A DNA stretch of 64,000 bases. It comes from Desulfopila sp. IMCC35006 (GTDB taxonomy: Bacteria > Desulfobacterota > Desulfobulbia > Desulfobulbales > Desulfocapsaceae). This document shows, piece by piece, positions 7,981 through 16,518 of the stretch; the first letter of the stretch is position 1, and every line of letters starts with the position of its first letter. The stretch covers positions 62,001 through 126,000 of the forward strand of contig NZ_SWCM01000011.1 of assembly GCF_005116645.1 (NCBI RefSeq), read 5' to 3'. Position numbers and translations under genes: made by a program. The notes under the pieces were generated by a model. That model ran no database searches. It was given only the letters and a program-made list of their open reading frames with translations, and was not told the DNA's origin.

Positions 7981-9804
7981 ATGAAACCTACAGATGCCAC
8001 AAAGCCGGCAAATGCAAGCGAAGATAAGATAGTCTGCGGGGAATTCTGCAAGCTTCCGCCCATCTATACTGCCACTAATGCCCTAACTGAAAGAATTAAA
8101 GAACTCAATTGTCTCTACAGTATCTCCAGCCTTCTTGAAAATCAGGACGTAACTCTGAACTGGATTCTATCGCGTGCAGTTGAACTTATCCCTGCCGCTT
8201 TGCAGTATCCGGAGTTTGCCTGCTGCTGTATCAAGCTGGATGGTCAGGAATATGTCTCTGCTCATTTTAAACGGACCGAATGGTGTCGAAACACCAAAAT
8301 CATGCTCAATGATCGGCATGTAGGGGATCTTGATGTTTTCTATACCCAGTCCCCCTCAACCGGTAACAGTGGTTTATTTCTTGAGGAAGAATCCCACCTC
8401 CTGCAGGCCATCAGCGAACGTTTGAGCAAGGTTCTGTGGCTGAAACTTTCTGAGGAATCGTTAAAAGAGAGCGAAGAAAGATATCGCATCCTGACGGAAC
8501 AGGTTACCGACGGCGTGGTGTTGGCTCAAAATGCACGATTTTGCTATGTGAACCCGGCATTTTGTAAAATGTTCAACATAGCATCAGCGAAGGCCGTTAT
8601 CGACAACAAGCTACTCAGTCCCGGCGCTGGTGAAGTCGACGAAATCAAGCAGATGTACCGGGGATATGCCGACAGCTGCACCAAAGATAAGGTCGACAAG
8701 GTGCATTGTTTTTCTCGTCCTGGAAAAACTTTGTGGATACAGGTCTGCCACAGTCCGATTACTTTCAAGGGTCAACCGGCTCTCCTGTCTACTTTTAAAG
8801 ATATCACCGAAATCAAAGAGCAGCAGGTTGCGGCGCAAAGCATGGCTGACCAGCTGCACGATGAAAACCGGGTATTGCGTGCTTCCTTGAAAGAACGCTA
8901 TCGATTCGGCAATATTCTTGGCCGCTCCCCAATCATGCAGGAAGTATACGAACTGATCATGAAAGCTGCTGTCACTGATGCAAGCGTCGCTATCTTCGGC
9001 GAATCCGGCTCCGGCAAAGAGCTGGTGGCCCAGGCCATCCACCAACACAGCCCGAGAAAAAACAAGAGCTTTGTCGCAGTCAACTGCGGCGCGATCCCGG
9101 AATCACTTTTTGAACGAGAATTTTTCGGCCATCGCAAAGGTGCTTTCTCCAGTGCCAATACAGACTCTGCCGGTTATCTGGACTTGGCGAACCACGGCAC
9201 CCTGTTCCTCGATGAAGTGAGTGAACTCACCGTCAATATGCAGGCCAAACTCCTGAGGGCCATTGAAGGGAGTGGTTACCGACCGGTTGGCGGCACCGAG
9301 ACGATCCAGTCGGATTTTCGCATCATCTCAGCCTCCAATGTATCCTTGAGCGAGAAAGTCAACAGCGGCGAGATGCGCAATGATTTCTTCTATCGCCTTC
9401 AGGTCATCCAGATCCGCCTGCCACCACTGCGCCAGCGCAAGCAGGATATTTCCCTGCTGGTCGATCATTTTGTCCACCAGATGTCTCCGCCGGCGACTCC
9501 CGCCAACATTCCAGGCCATATCATGGATCTTCTCATGGGATATGATTGGCCGGGTAATGTACGCGAGTTACGAAATGTCCTCCAGCGCTATCTGGCGCTG
9601 GGCCGGCTCGAATTCCTCTCAGCCGACCCCACAGTTGACCAGAGCTCAATGGAGATGCAATTTAATCTTCCTCAGGCGGTGCAGCGCCTTGAAAGCTCGC
9701 TGATCTCGCAAGCACTGCAACAGGCACATGGCAACCGGACCAAGGCTGCCAACCTCTTGGGTATTTCTCGAAGGGCCCTTTCTCGAAAAAACCTCCTCCC
9801 CTAA
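7981..9804 (+). CDS. PAS / AAA+ / Fis-type transcriptional regulator with altered GAFTGA loop
   Basis: A 607-residue bacterial enhancer-binding protein. Order: N-terminal GAF-like region (~35-160), PAS domain (~160-280, EERYRILTEQVTDGVV), AAA+ domain from ~300 with Walker A GESGSGKE and Walker B GTLFLDEV plus the arginine-finger region (FFYRLQVIQIRLPPLRQRKQDI), and a Fis-type helix-turn-helix at the end (GNRTKAANLLGISRR). It should drive sigma-54 promoters from upstream sites; inverted repeats and a sigma-54 promoter lie just downstream. The loop that contacts sigma-54, normally GAFTGA, reads GAFSSA, and the HTH ends abruptly after RALSRKNLLP. Confidence 0.85.
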   Translation: MKPTDATKPANASEDKIVCGEFCKLPPIYTATNALTERIKELNCLYSISSLLENQDVTLNWILSRAVELIPAALQYPEFACCCIKLDGQEYVSAHFKRTEWCRNTKIMLNDRHVGDLDVFYTQSPSTGNSGLFLEEESHLLQAISERLSKVLWLKLSEESLKESEERYRILTEQVTDGVVLAQNARFCYVNPAFCKMFNIASAKAVIDNKLLSPGAGEVDEIKQMYRGYADSCTKDKVDKVHCFSRPGKTLWIQVCHSPITFKGQPALLSTFKDITEIKEQQVAAQSMADQLHDENRVLRASLKERYRFGNILGRSPIMQEVYELIMKAAVTDASVAIFGESGSGKELVAQAIHQHSPRKNKSFVAVNCGAIPESLFEREFFGHRKGAFSSANTDSAGYLDLANHGTLFLDEVSELTVNMQAKLLRAIEGSGYRPVGGTETIQSDFRIISASNVSLSEKVNSGEMRNDFFYRLQVIQIRLPPLRQRKQDISLLVDHFVHQMSPPATPANIPGHIMDLLMGYDWPGNVRELRNVLQRYLALGRLEFLSADPTVDQSSMEMQFNLPQAVQRLESSLISQALQQAHGNRTKAANLLGISRRALSRKNLLP

Positions 9805-9823
9805 GTACCAAGAACGCCCACTG

Positions 9824-9909
9824 CGGGCGATTTTGCCCGATTAGGTAAAACGTCATAATTCCAGGATATTACCCGGATTTCTTGTTTTTCGTATGGGCGT
9901 TTTCGCCCG
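9824..9909. promoter_or_regulatory. Paired inverted repeats, likely enhancer sites
   Basis: Two GGGC...GCCC palindromes: CGGGC-GATTTT-GCCCG at 9824-9839 and GGGCG-TTTT-CGCCC at 9895-9908, about 70 bases apart. A further CGCCC half-site lies at 9815-9819. They lie 75-160 bases upstream of the sigma-54 promoter, the usual place for binding sites of an enhancer-binding protein, most simply the product of the adjacent gene. Confidence 0.7.
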
Positions 9910-9984
9910 ATCGATATTTTTCTCATGTCACCCTTGCTTAACATTTGTTGTATAATATCAGATAATTAACTTATTTTTTCAATC

Positions 9985-10000
9985 TGGCATCTCCTTTGCT
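9985..10000 (+). promoter_or_regulatory. Sigma-54 (-24/-12) promoter
   Basis: TGGCATCTCCTTTGCT has GG and GC separated by exactly 10 bases, matching the TGGCAC-N5-TTGC consensus with one mismatch. It lies about 80 bases before the gene at 10081 and would drive that gene and the transhydrogenase genes behind it. Confidence 0.75.
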
Positions 10001-10080
10001 GTATAAGAGGTAACGAGATGGCGTGCTTGAAGATTTAAAGCTCGTCTTATTTGTTCCACTCAACAACAAGGAGAAAAAAA

Positions 10081-10512
10081 ATGCAACCTGATCCATTTGG
10101 AAATCTGAGAGACTGGGGGCCGGTATTGGAGCTTATCTGTAAACTATCGGATGAGAGTAAGCTGAGTGAATGTCAACCAGGCTTGACCAGAGTACTTCGC
10201 TACCGCGATAACTGGAGGCTTCGCGAAGAAGTACTGAATCGAATCGGCAAAATCAACAAACCGGATACTACTCTGGTTCTTCAGGTTCTGGACATAATCT
10301 CCGATGAAAATCTCTACTATGAGGTGCGGATTCTCGCTTGTGATACCTTGATGGAATTCATGAAAAATGGCGCCAACACATTTGAGAATCAAGTAAAAAA
10401 AGAGATACGACAAACAGTGGGAAATCTGCAATCCAGCCAGCACCCACCTCTATTTGAGCAGGCACTGAAGAAGCTCTACTCAGTAGCCCACGAAAAATTC
10501 AGTATCGTTTAA
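10081..10512 (+). CDS. Uncharacterised helical-repeat (HEAT-like) protein
   Basis: A 143-residue soluble protein of unknown function. The sequence looks like three or four antiparallel helix pairs (LRYRDNWRLREEVLNRIG, LQVLDIISDENLYYEVRILACDTL), similar to HEAT-type repeats that make protein contacts. The ATG at 10081 follows AAGGAG. It is the first gene after the sigma-54 promoter and is followed after 96 bases by pntAA, so it is probably co-expressed with the transhydrogenase. No catalytic motif is seen. Confidence 0.7.
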   Translation: MQPDPFGNLRDWGPVLELICKLSDESKLSECQPGLTRVLRYRDNWRLREEVLNRIGKINKPDTTLVLQVLDIISDENLYYEVRILACDTLMEFMKNGANTFENQVKKEIRQTVGNLQSSQHPPLFEQALKKLYSVAHEKFSIV

Positions 10513-10608
10513 TGCGGCTTGGCGGCGATCCAATTTCTTTGAATTGATGAGACCGTCGATACTTAAATTTCCCGTTGCCGGGCAACATATTTACCACCGA
10601 GGCTAACC

Positions 10609-11763
10609 ATGTTGATTGCAATACCAAAAGAGATTTTATCCGAAGAAAAACGGGTGGCAGCAACTCCCGAGACCGTCAAGAAATACATCGCCCTTGGCTT
10701 CACTGTGGTTGTCGAAGCAGGTGCTGGCGAAGGCGTGATGATCACGGATGATGACTATAGAAATGCCGGAGCGACCATAGCTAACGACGTTGAAAAAATG
10801 TTTGCTGAAGCTGATCTTGTCCTGAAAGTAAAACAGCCAGTTTTCAACGAACACAAGAAAAAGCATGAAGTGGAAATGCTTCGCCGAGACAGTATTCTAA
10901 TTACTTTTCTCCATCCTGCGGCCCCCAGCAGCCATCAGATGGTCCGAGACCTCCAGGAGAAAAATATTACCGCCCTGACCATGGACGGAATTCCGAGGAT
11001 TTCACGGGCCCAGAGAATGGACGCTTTATCCTCGATGAGCGCGATTACTGGCTACAAATCAGTCATAATGGCCGCAAATCAGCTGCCCAAATTCATTCCC
11101 ATGATCGGCACCGCTATCGGCACAATCAAACCGGCAAATTTTCTGGTTATCGGCATCGGTGTTGTCGGCCTGCAGGCCATCGCCACTGCCAAGCGGCTTG
11201 GCGCGGTGGTTAAAACGCTCGATATCCGTAAAAATGCCTCAGTGGAAGCGGACAGCCTCGGTGGCAAAGTTATCGATTTCGATATTCCCCAGGAATTGGC
11301 AGCCGGCAGTGGCGGTTATGCCAAGCCCCTCGACGAATCATGGCTTCAAAAAGAGCGCACACTCATTTCCAGCCATTTGGCCGATATCGATGTGGTAATT
11401 CTCAGCGCCTTGGTACCAGGGGAAGTCGCGCCTATCCTCATCACCGACGAAATGGTCGCCGCCATGAAGCCCGGCTCGGTCATCATAGACGTGTCCATAG
11501 ATCAGGGCGGTAACTGTCAGGTGACGGAACCCGGCAAATTCGTGCAAATACACGAGGTGCATGTCTGCGGCATTCAGAATATTCCCGGCCGGATGGCCGT
11601 CCATGCCAGTTGGCTGTATGCTAACAACCTGTACTACTATGTTGAGAACCTGTTCAAAAAAGGCAAGGACACCCTTGATTTTGACGATGAAATCGTCAAA
11701 GGCTCTTTGGTCACCCATCAGACAAAGATTGTCCATGAAGGCACCCTGAAAGCCATGAAATAA
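10609..11763 (+). CDS. pntAA: NAD(P) transhydrogenase subunit alpha part 1
   Basis: A 384-residue protein equal to domain I, the NAD(H)-binding peripheral part of proton-translocating transhydrogenase. It starts IPKEILSEEKRVAATPETV, as this family and alanine dehydrogenase do. The RISRAQRMDALSSM segment corresponds to the RQD loop that contacts domain III, and the Rossmann motif is VIGIGVVGLQAIATAKRLGA. The split alpha subunit (PntAA plus PntAB) with separate PntB is the arrangement known from Rhodospirillum rubrum. It should bind NAD(H) on the cytoplasmic side and exchange hydride with the nucleotide on PntB domain III. Confidence 0.9.
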   Translation: MLIAIPKEILSEEKRVAATPETVKKYIALGFTVVVEAGAGEGVMITDDDYRNAGATIANDVEKMFAEADLVLKVKQPVFNEHKKKHEVEMLRRDSILITFLHPAAPSSHQMVRDLQEKNITALTMDGIPRISRAQRMDALSSMSAITGYKSVIMAANQLPKFIPMIGTAIGTIKPANFLVIGIGVVGLQAIATAKRLGAVVKTLDIRKNASVEADSLGGKVIDFDIPQELAAGSGGYAKPLDESWLQKERTLISSHLADIDVVILSALVPGEVAPILITDEMVAAMKPGSVIIDVSIDQGGNCQVTEPGKFVQIHEVHVCGIQNIPGRMAVHASWLYANNLYYYVENLFKKGKDTLDFDDEIVKGSLVTHQTKIVHEGTLKAMK

Positions 11764-11796
11764 GGTGTATGGACAATTCAAAGTTGCTCAAAAAAA

Positions 11797-11835
11797 ACGG
11801 GTGTTGACAGAGAAAATGTTTCTGTCGGCGCCCGT
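11797..11835 (+). other. Stem-loop between pntAA and pntAB
   Basis: Arms ACGGGTGTTGACAGA (11797-11811) and TCTGTCGGCGCCCGT (11821-11835) pair over 15 positions if G-U pairs are allowed, with a 9-nt loop. No long T-run follows, so it may be an mRNA-stability or attenuation element that adjusts PntAA relative to the membrane subunits. Confidence 0.55.
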
Positions 11836-11877
11836 GAATCTTTTCTGTAAGGCACTTACAATGCTGGAGGCATATCC

Positions 11878-12168
11878 ATGTTTAATCTGCTTTTGATGGC
11901 CGTGGTGTTTATCGGTTCTTTTGCCATTGGCTACGTCCTTATTTCACGGGTTCCGCCCTTGCTCCACACACCGTTGATGTCCATGACCAATGCCATTTCT
12001 GCCATAACCATCCTGGCGGCGCTTATATTGTTTTCTGTGCCGACGACACCCATAGAAAAAATTCTCGGTTCGATTGCCATAATGACCGCAACTTTTAATG
12101 TGGTTGGCGGCTTTGCCATCACCGACAGAATGCTGCGGATGTTCAAAGGCAAAAAGAAGATATCCTGA
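11878..12168 (+). CDS. pntAB: NAD(P) transhydrogenase subunit alpha part 2
   Basis: A 96-residue membrane protein with three hydrophobic segments, equal to the small N-terminal part of domain II. Typical motifs are SRVPPLLHTPLMSMTNAISA and a TATFNVVGGFAITDRMLRMF end. Together with the membrane part of PntB it forms the proton channel. The ATG follows TGGAGG. It is followed after 25 bases by pntB. Confidence 0.9.
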   Translation: MFNLLLMAVVFIGSFAIGYVLISRVPPLLHTPLMSMTNAISAITILAALILFSVPTTPIEKILGSIAIMTATFNVVGGFAITDRMLRMFKGKKKIS

Positions 12169-12193
12169 ATTATCAACCAAGGGATCCACTGAT

Positions 12194-14725
12194 ATGACAC
12201 TGCTCATTGACTTTACTGTAATTGTTATTCTCATTATCGGAATCTGGCAATTCCGTGAGCCTCTCCGGGCAAAAAACGGCAATCTGACCGCTGCTCTGGC
12301 GCTGTTCCTGGCTTTTACGTTGGTTCTCTATCGGCAGGGGATCGTTGATATCACTACCGTAGTTATATCTCTTCTGGTGGGCGGAGTTGCCGGCTTGGCC
12401 CTGGCCCGGGTGGTCAGCATGATCCAGGTCCCCTCCATGGTCGCTTTTCAACACGGAGCCGGTGGTGTCGCAGCTTTTCTGGTCTCCTTAGTGGAACTTT
12501 CCCGAACCACTCATGCTCTGAACCTGGTGAGCGAAATATCCGGAGTTCTCGGTCTGGCTATCGGTTCTATGACTTTTAGCGGCAGCATGATTGCCAGTGC
12601 AAAACTCGCCAATAAGATGCATCAGGCTCCGCAAGTACTGACGCACCATAATCTCTTTGTTATCCTCAATTTTATTGCTCTGGTCGTCATTGGCGCAATC
12701 TCTTTTATTGTTCCGGCGAGTGTCGCTCCGTCCCTTTTTGTTCTGGAGATTCTTCTGGGAATCGGTTTTGGCGTCCTGCTGGCGATCCGTATTGGTGGTG
12801 CCGATATGCCGGTGTTGATTTCCTCACTCAATGCAACTGCGGGCCTTGCTGCCTCTCTTTGCGGCATGGTTATCGAGAATCAGCTGCTGATCGCTTTCGG
12901 CGCAACCGTCGCCGCCTCCGGATCGATTCTTACTTATGTCATGTGTAATGCGATGAATCGCCGGATAGGCAAGGTTATTTTCCCGGACTACAAACCCCAA
13001 AAACCTTTTTCGAAAACAACGACGAGATCTCCATCTCCGCTAAAACCCGAGGTAAACGCAACTACTCCTACTGACCTTGCGACCGAGCTGACCGATGCTG
13101 TTGCCGCCATTCAAGGGGCGAAGAAAATTATTATCGTGCCCGGCTACGGCATGGCCCTGGCCAAAGCCCAGCAAGACGTCGCGATGCTCGCGCAAGAATT
13201 GACGGCGATGGGTAAAGATGTCAAATATGCCATCCACCCCGTAGCTGGTCGCATGCCGGGGCACATGAATGTTTTGCTCGCCGAGGCCGGTGTTGATTAT
13301 GACATGCTGGTGGAGATGGAAACCGTCAATCCAGAATTTCATGCCACCGACCTGGTGCTGGTCGTCGGTTCCTGCGACGTTGTCAACCCGGCAGCCATAA
13401 AAGTTGAGGGAACTCCCATCTCGGGGATGCCGATCCTTAAAGCCCATGAGGCCAAAAAGGTGGTTTGCTGCAATTTCGACCGCAAACCAGGCTACTCGGG
13501 GGTCGAGAACTCACTCTATGACCAGGACAACTGCATCATGCTCGAAGGTGACGCCAAACAGACAGTGCAGGGTCTTCTCAATTCCTTAAGCAGTACACCA
13601 ACACCTGAGTCTTCTGAAGGGCCGATTTCCGATGCCGATGCTGATTATACCAGGGCAGACGCAGCGCTGCGGACAGCCAAACGAATCATCATCGTGCCCG
13701 GATACGGTATGGCTCTGGCTAAAGCCCAGGAAGACGTCGCAAACCTTGCTGGCGAGCTCATCGCCATGGGTAAAGATGTCAAATACGCCATCCACCCCGT
13801 GGCCGGCCGCATGCCGGGCCACATGAACGTTTTGCTCGCCGAAGCCGGTGTTGACTACGATATGCTGGTGGAGATGGAGACTATCAACCCGGTGTTCGAG
13901 GCCACCGATCTGGTACTGGTTGTCGGTGCCTGCGACGTTGTCAACCCGTCGGCCATTGAGGTCGAGGGGACACCCATCTCGGGAATGCCCATCCTCATGG
14001 CGCACAAGTCAAAAACCGTTATCTGCTGCAACTTTGACCGCAACCCCGGTTACTCGGGCGTGGAGAATTCACTCTATCTCCAGAACAACACGGTGCTGCT
14101 TGAAGGTGATGCCAAAAAGTCAATCCAGCAGCTGCAAAAAATGCTTGTTGCAAAAACAACACCACAGGAATCTACACCTTCCACCGCTATGGTTGCGGCT
14201 GACGCAACTTCGGAGTCAGTTGCAGCTCTCGCTGTGGCAAAAAGCGTGATCATCATTCCCGGCTATGGGATGGCACTGGCCAAGGCCCAGTTCAAACTGG
14301 TGGAGCTTGTTTCTCTGCTCGAACAGCGCGGTGTGCATGTCAAGTACGCCATTCACCCGGTGGCTGGTCGGATGCCCGGCCACATGAACGTACTGCTGGC
14401 CGAGGCGGAAGTTGAATACGAAGACCTGCTTGAGATGGACGACGTTAATCCGCTATTTGGAGAAACTGATGTTGCAATAGTTGTCGGTGCCTGTGATGTC
14501 GTCAATCCCGCAGCGATTGAAAGTGAAGGAACTCCCATTTCCGGTATGCCGATCCTGCTGGCCCAGGATGCCAAACGCATTATTGTCTGCAACCTGGATA
14601 CCAAGCCCGGTTACTCGGGTGTCCCTAATCCGCTGTATACCGCCAATAAGACAATACTCCTTATTGGTGATGCCAGGGAAACCATAAGCAACCTGCACGC
14701 AGCATTGCGACATATCGATGTTTGA
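12194..14725 (+). CDS. pntB: NAD(P) transhydrogenase beta subunit with three tandem domain III copies
   Basis: Normal PntB is about 460 residues; this one is 843. Residues 1-~275 are the membrane domain II (about eight or nine segments; GSMTFSGSMIASAKL). Then follow three complete copies of domain III, with the PGYGMALAKAQ turn at P316, P502 and P689, each with IHPVAGRMPGHMNVLLAEA and CDVVNPxAI. The frame is open throughout. In all three copies the Lys-Arg that binds the NADP 2'-phosphate in E. coli PntB is replaced by N(F/L)D(R/T) (N427, N613, N800), which suggests altered nucleotide preference. The ATG at 12194 is preceded by AAGGGA; the earlier in-frame start at 12098 lies inside pntAB and is rejected. 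Confidence 0.88.
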   Translation: MTLLIDFTVIVILIIGIWQFREPLRAKNGNLTAALALFLAFTLVLYRQGIVDITTVVISLLVGGVAGLALARVVSMIQVPSMVAFQHGAGGVAAFLVSLVELSRTTHALNLVSEISGVLGLAIGSMTFSGSMIASAKLANKMHQAPQVLTHHNLFVILNFIALVVIGAISFIVPASVAPSLFVLEILLGIGFGVLLAIRIGGADMPVLISSLNATAGLAASLCGMVIENQLLIAFGATVAASGSILTYVMCNAMNRRIGKVIFPDYKPQKPFSKTTTRSPSPLKPEVNATTPTDLATELTDAVAAIQGAKKIIIVPGYGMALAKAQQDVAMLAQELTAMGKDVKYAIHPVAGRMPGHMNVLLAEAGVDYDMLVEMETVNPEFHATDLVLVVGSCDVVNPAAIKVEGTPISGMPILKAHEAKKVVCCNFDRKPGYSGVENSLYDQDNCIMLEGDAKQTVQGLLNSLSSTPTPESSEGPISDADADYTRADAALRTAKRIIIVPGYGMALAKAQEDVANLAGELIAMGKDVKYAIHPVAGRMPGHMNVLLAEAGVDYDMLVEMETINPVFEATDLVLVVGACDVVNPSAIEVEGTPISGMPILMAHKSKTVICCNFDRNPGYSGVENSLYLQNNTVLLEGDAKKSIQQLQKMLVAKTTPQESTPSTAMVAADATSESVAALAVAKSVIIIPGYGMALAKAQFKLVELVSLLEQRGVHVKYAIHPVAGRMPGHMNVLLAEAEVEYEDLLEMDDVNPLFGETDVAIVVGACDVVNPAAIESEGTPISGMPILLAQDAKRIIVCNLDTKPGYSGVPNPLYTANKTILLIGDARETISNLHAALRHIDV
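13120..13591 (+). repeat. Domain III repeat 1 within pntB
   Basis: First of three in-frame tandem copies. It is closest to copy 2, both in protein (VDYDMLVEMET shared) and in DNA. Repeat period to copy 2 is 558 bases. Confidence 0.85.
13678..14145 (+). repeat. Domain III repeat 2 within pntB
   Basis: Second copy, very similar to the first, which implies a recent duplication or gene conversion. Period to copy 3 is 561 bases. Confidence 0.85.
14241..14715 (+). repeat. Domain III repeat 3 within pntB
   Basis: Third, more divergent copy (VEYEDLLEMDDVNPLF). It looks most like ordinary PntB C-termini and is probably the ancestral domain. It still lacks the Lys-Arg pair. Confidence 0.85.
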
Positions 14726-14778
14726 TTTTTTGGGGCGGTAGCGGGTCATCTTATAAAAACGGAGGAGCAGTGAAAGTT

Positions 14779-15816
14779 ATGTTTAAAGATTTATTACACT
14801 GTCTGTCGCGCCCCAATATTGCGGTAGATCTTGGTACCGCGAATACTCGCATATATAGTTCACTTAACGGGGAGACCACAGATAATCCTTCTTCAATGCA
14901 CCTGGTTGTACGAAAAACAGCTCCCGTCTCAAATGATTATTTTCACTATATTAATAATAAAATTACAACAAAACCACTTCGCCGTGGGGTAATTGTTGAT
15001 TTGAAAAATGCCACGATATTGTTGAAAAAATTAGTGAATACGAACAGAAAATCTCTTCTTGCACCAATGGCTTTGGCCACCGCTCCAATAGGTACAACAG
15101 AAAAGGAGCGGGACCTCCTTCGTAAAGCGCTTATAAATGCCGGGACATCGCATGTGGCAATAATTCCAGAAAGCCGGGCTGCTGCTATCGGAGCGGGAAT
15201 GGACCTTACTCTTCCCCATGCGCAAATGCTTGTAGATATTGGCGATGGAGTAACTGAAATGGCGGTGTTTCGGGGAGAACGCATTATATACCATGCAACA
15301 GTGCATATAGCGTGCAGTGATCTCCACAGATCGGTTCGTTCCACAATCCTTGCAAGACACAGGGTGCAACTGGAGAGTACTTCTGTTGAAAAATTGACCC
15401 ACGTAATCTCATCCATGCTCGATGAACAAGAATCCAATGTCGAAATATTTGATATTAGCGGCATTGATGCTGTCCAGGGAAAAAGTGTCAGTTGTTGCGT
15501 CAACAAAAGAGATGTGATCAATGCGATAGAACCGATATTAATGAAATTTACTGTTATGATAGTCAATTTTCTGAAAAAACTGCCGGATAAAATATATTAT
15601 GAAATCCTGGAATCGGGAATTACTTTGACAGGCGGTGGGGCATGTATTGCAGGATTGGATAAGCTCATAGCATCAAGAACCAACATCAAAGTTATAGTTG
15701 CTATTGATCCATTGCATGCAGTGATAAATGGTGCACGCCAATCATTGAATTATTGGATTGGCAAGAAAGGTGGGTGGGAAAATTTTACCTGGCCGAAGTT
15801 GACTGCTTTGCGTTAG
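14779..15816 (+). CDS. MreB-like actin-fold protein
   Basis: A 345-residue protein with the actin/MreB nucleotide-binding motifs: phosphate 1 IAVDLGTANTRIYS, phosphate 2 LVDIGDGVTEMAVF and adenosine LTGGGACIAGLDKLI. The catalytic-region motif PESRAAAIGAGMDL is also present. MreB normally reads DIGGGTTEIAV at phosphate 2, so this copy is divergent and may be a paralogue rather than the cell-shape gene. No mreC or mreD follow. The start may be ATG 14779 or GTG 14770; a GGAGGAG site at 14761 fits the GTG slightly better by spacing, but family N-termini favour the ATG. Confidence 0.75.
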   Translation: MFKDLLHCLSRPNIAVDLGTANTRIYSSLNGETTDNPSSMHLVVRKTAPVSNDYFHYINNKITTKPLRRGVIVDLKNATILLKKLVNTNRKSLLAPMALATAPIGTTEKERDLLRKALINAGTSHVAIIPESRAAAIGAGMDLTLPHAQMLVDIGDGVTEMAVFRGERIIYHATVHIACSDLHRSVRSTILARHRVQLESTSVEKLTHVISSMLDEQESNVEIFDISGIDAVQGKSVSCCVNKRDVINAIEPILMKFTVMIVNFLKKLPDKIYYEILESGITLTGGGACIAGLDKLIASRTNIKVIVAIDPLHAVINGARQSLNYWIGKKGGWENFTWPKLTALR

Positions 15817-15891
15817 AGAGAGGCAGTGTCGCTCTTTTTTTAAAAAAACTAAAATTAATTCTTCTTCTATTGACTGTCTGAGGTCCACATT

Positions 15892-16464
15892 ATGCTCTCT
15901 TTCCTTGATTCACACATTTTGCTGACCGGGCTCTTTATTTTCTCAGCCCGTGTCGTCGATGTCTCTTTAGGCACTGTCCGAACTATCGTTACCGTTCAGG
16001 GGCGAGCCGTCGTCGCCTTTTTTCTGGCTGTAATCGAGATAACCATCTGGATAACCGCGATCAGCACCATCATCAAGCAGATCGATCAGTCACCGATTCT
16101 GATTATGTTTTACTCCCTGGGGTATGCCTGTGGGAATGTTACCGGAATCCTGGTCGAACGCAAGTTGGCCTTCGGCAAGATCATCCTCAAGGCTTTTGCT
16201 ACTAACAATGGACAGGCAATCGCCGATAAAATTCGTGAGATGGGCCAGCCGGTGACCATATTTCACGGAGAAGGGATGAACGGTCCGGTTCTGGAACTGT
16301 ATATCGCGTGTGGGCGGCGACACCTGAAGTGGCTGCTACCCATGATCATCGAATTTGACGAAAAGATCTTTTACGTCATCGAACCGGCCAGGGATATGAA
16401 CAGAATACTCAGGCCGACCTTTTTGCCACGTGGCGGTTGGCGCTCCCGGCAAAAAAATAAATAG
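15892..16464 (+). CDS. UPF0316 (DUF5698/DUF2179) membrane protein
   Basis: A 190-residue protein with about three hydrophobic segments in the first 95 residues (ARVVDVSLGTVRTIVTVQGR is the family signature region). A soluble DUF2179 domain follows (VTIFHGEGMNGPVLELYIACGRRHL), ending in a basic tail. The family is widespread and its function is unknown. It lies in the same direction as the pnt genes and the Usp remnant behind it. Confidence 0.75.
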   Translation: MLSFLDSHILLTGLFIFSARVVDVSLGTVRTIVTVQGRAVVAFFLAVIEITIWITAISTIIKQIDQSPILIMFYSLGYACGNVTGILVERKLAFGKIILKAFATNNGQAIADKIREMGQPVTIFHGEGMNGPVLELYIACGRRHLKWLLPMIIEFDEKIFYVIEPARDMNRILRPTFLPRGGWRSRQKNK

Positions 16465-16518
16465 TGCCCCAAGCAGAAACACCATGAACAGTGAATTGTT
16501 TAACGAAGAGGCGAAGTG

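Noticed and set aside
12098-12193. Longer start for pntB that would add 32 residues
   Set aside because: It overlaps the end of pntAB in another frame, has no ribosome site, and the ATG at 12194 gives the normal PntB start.
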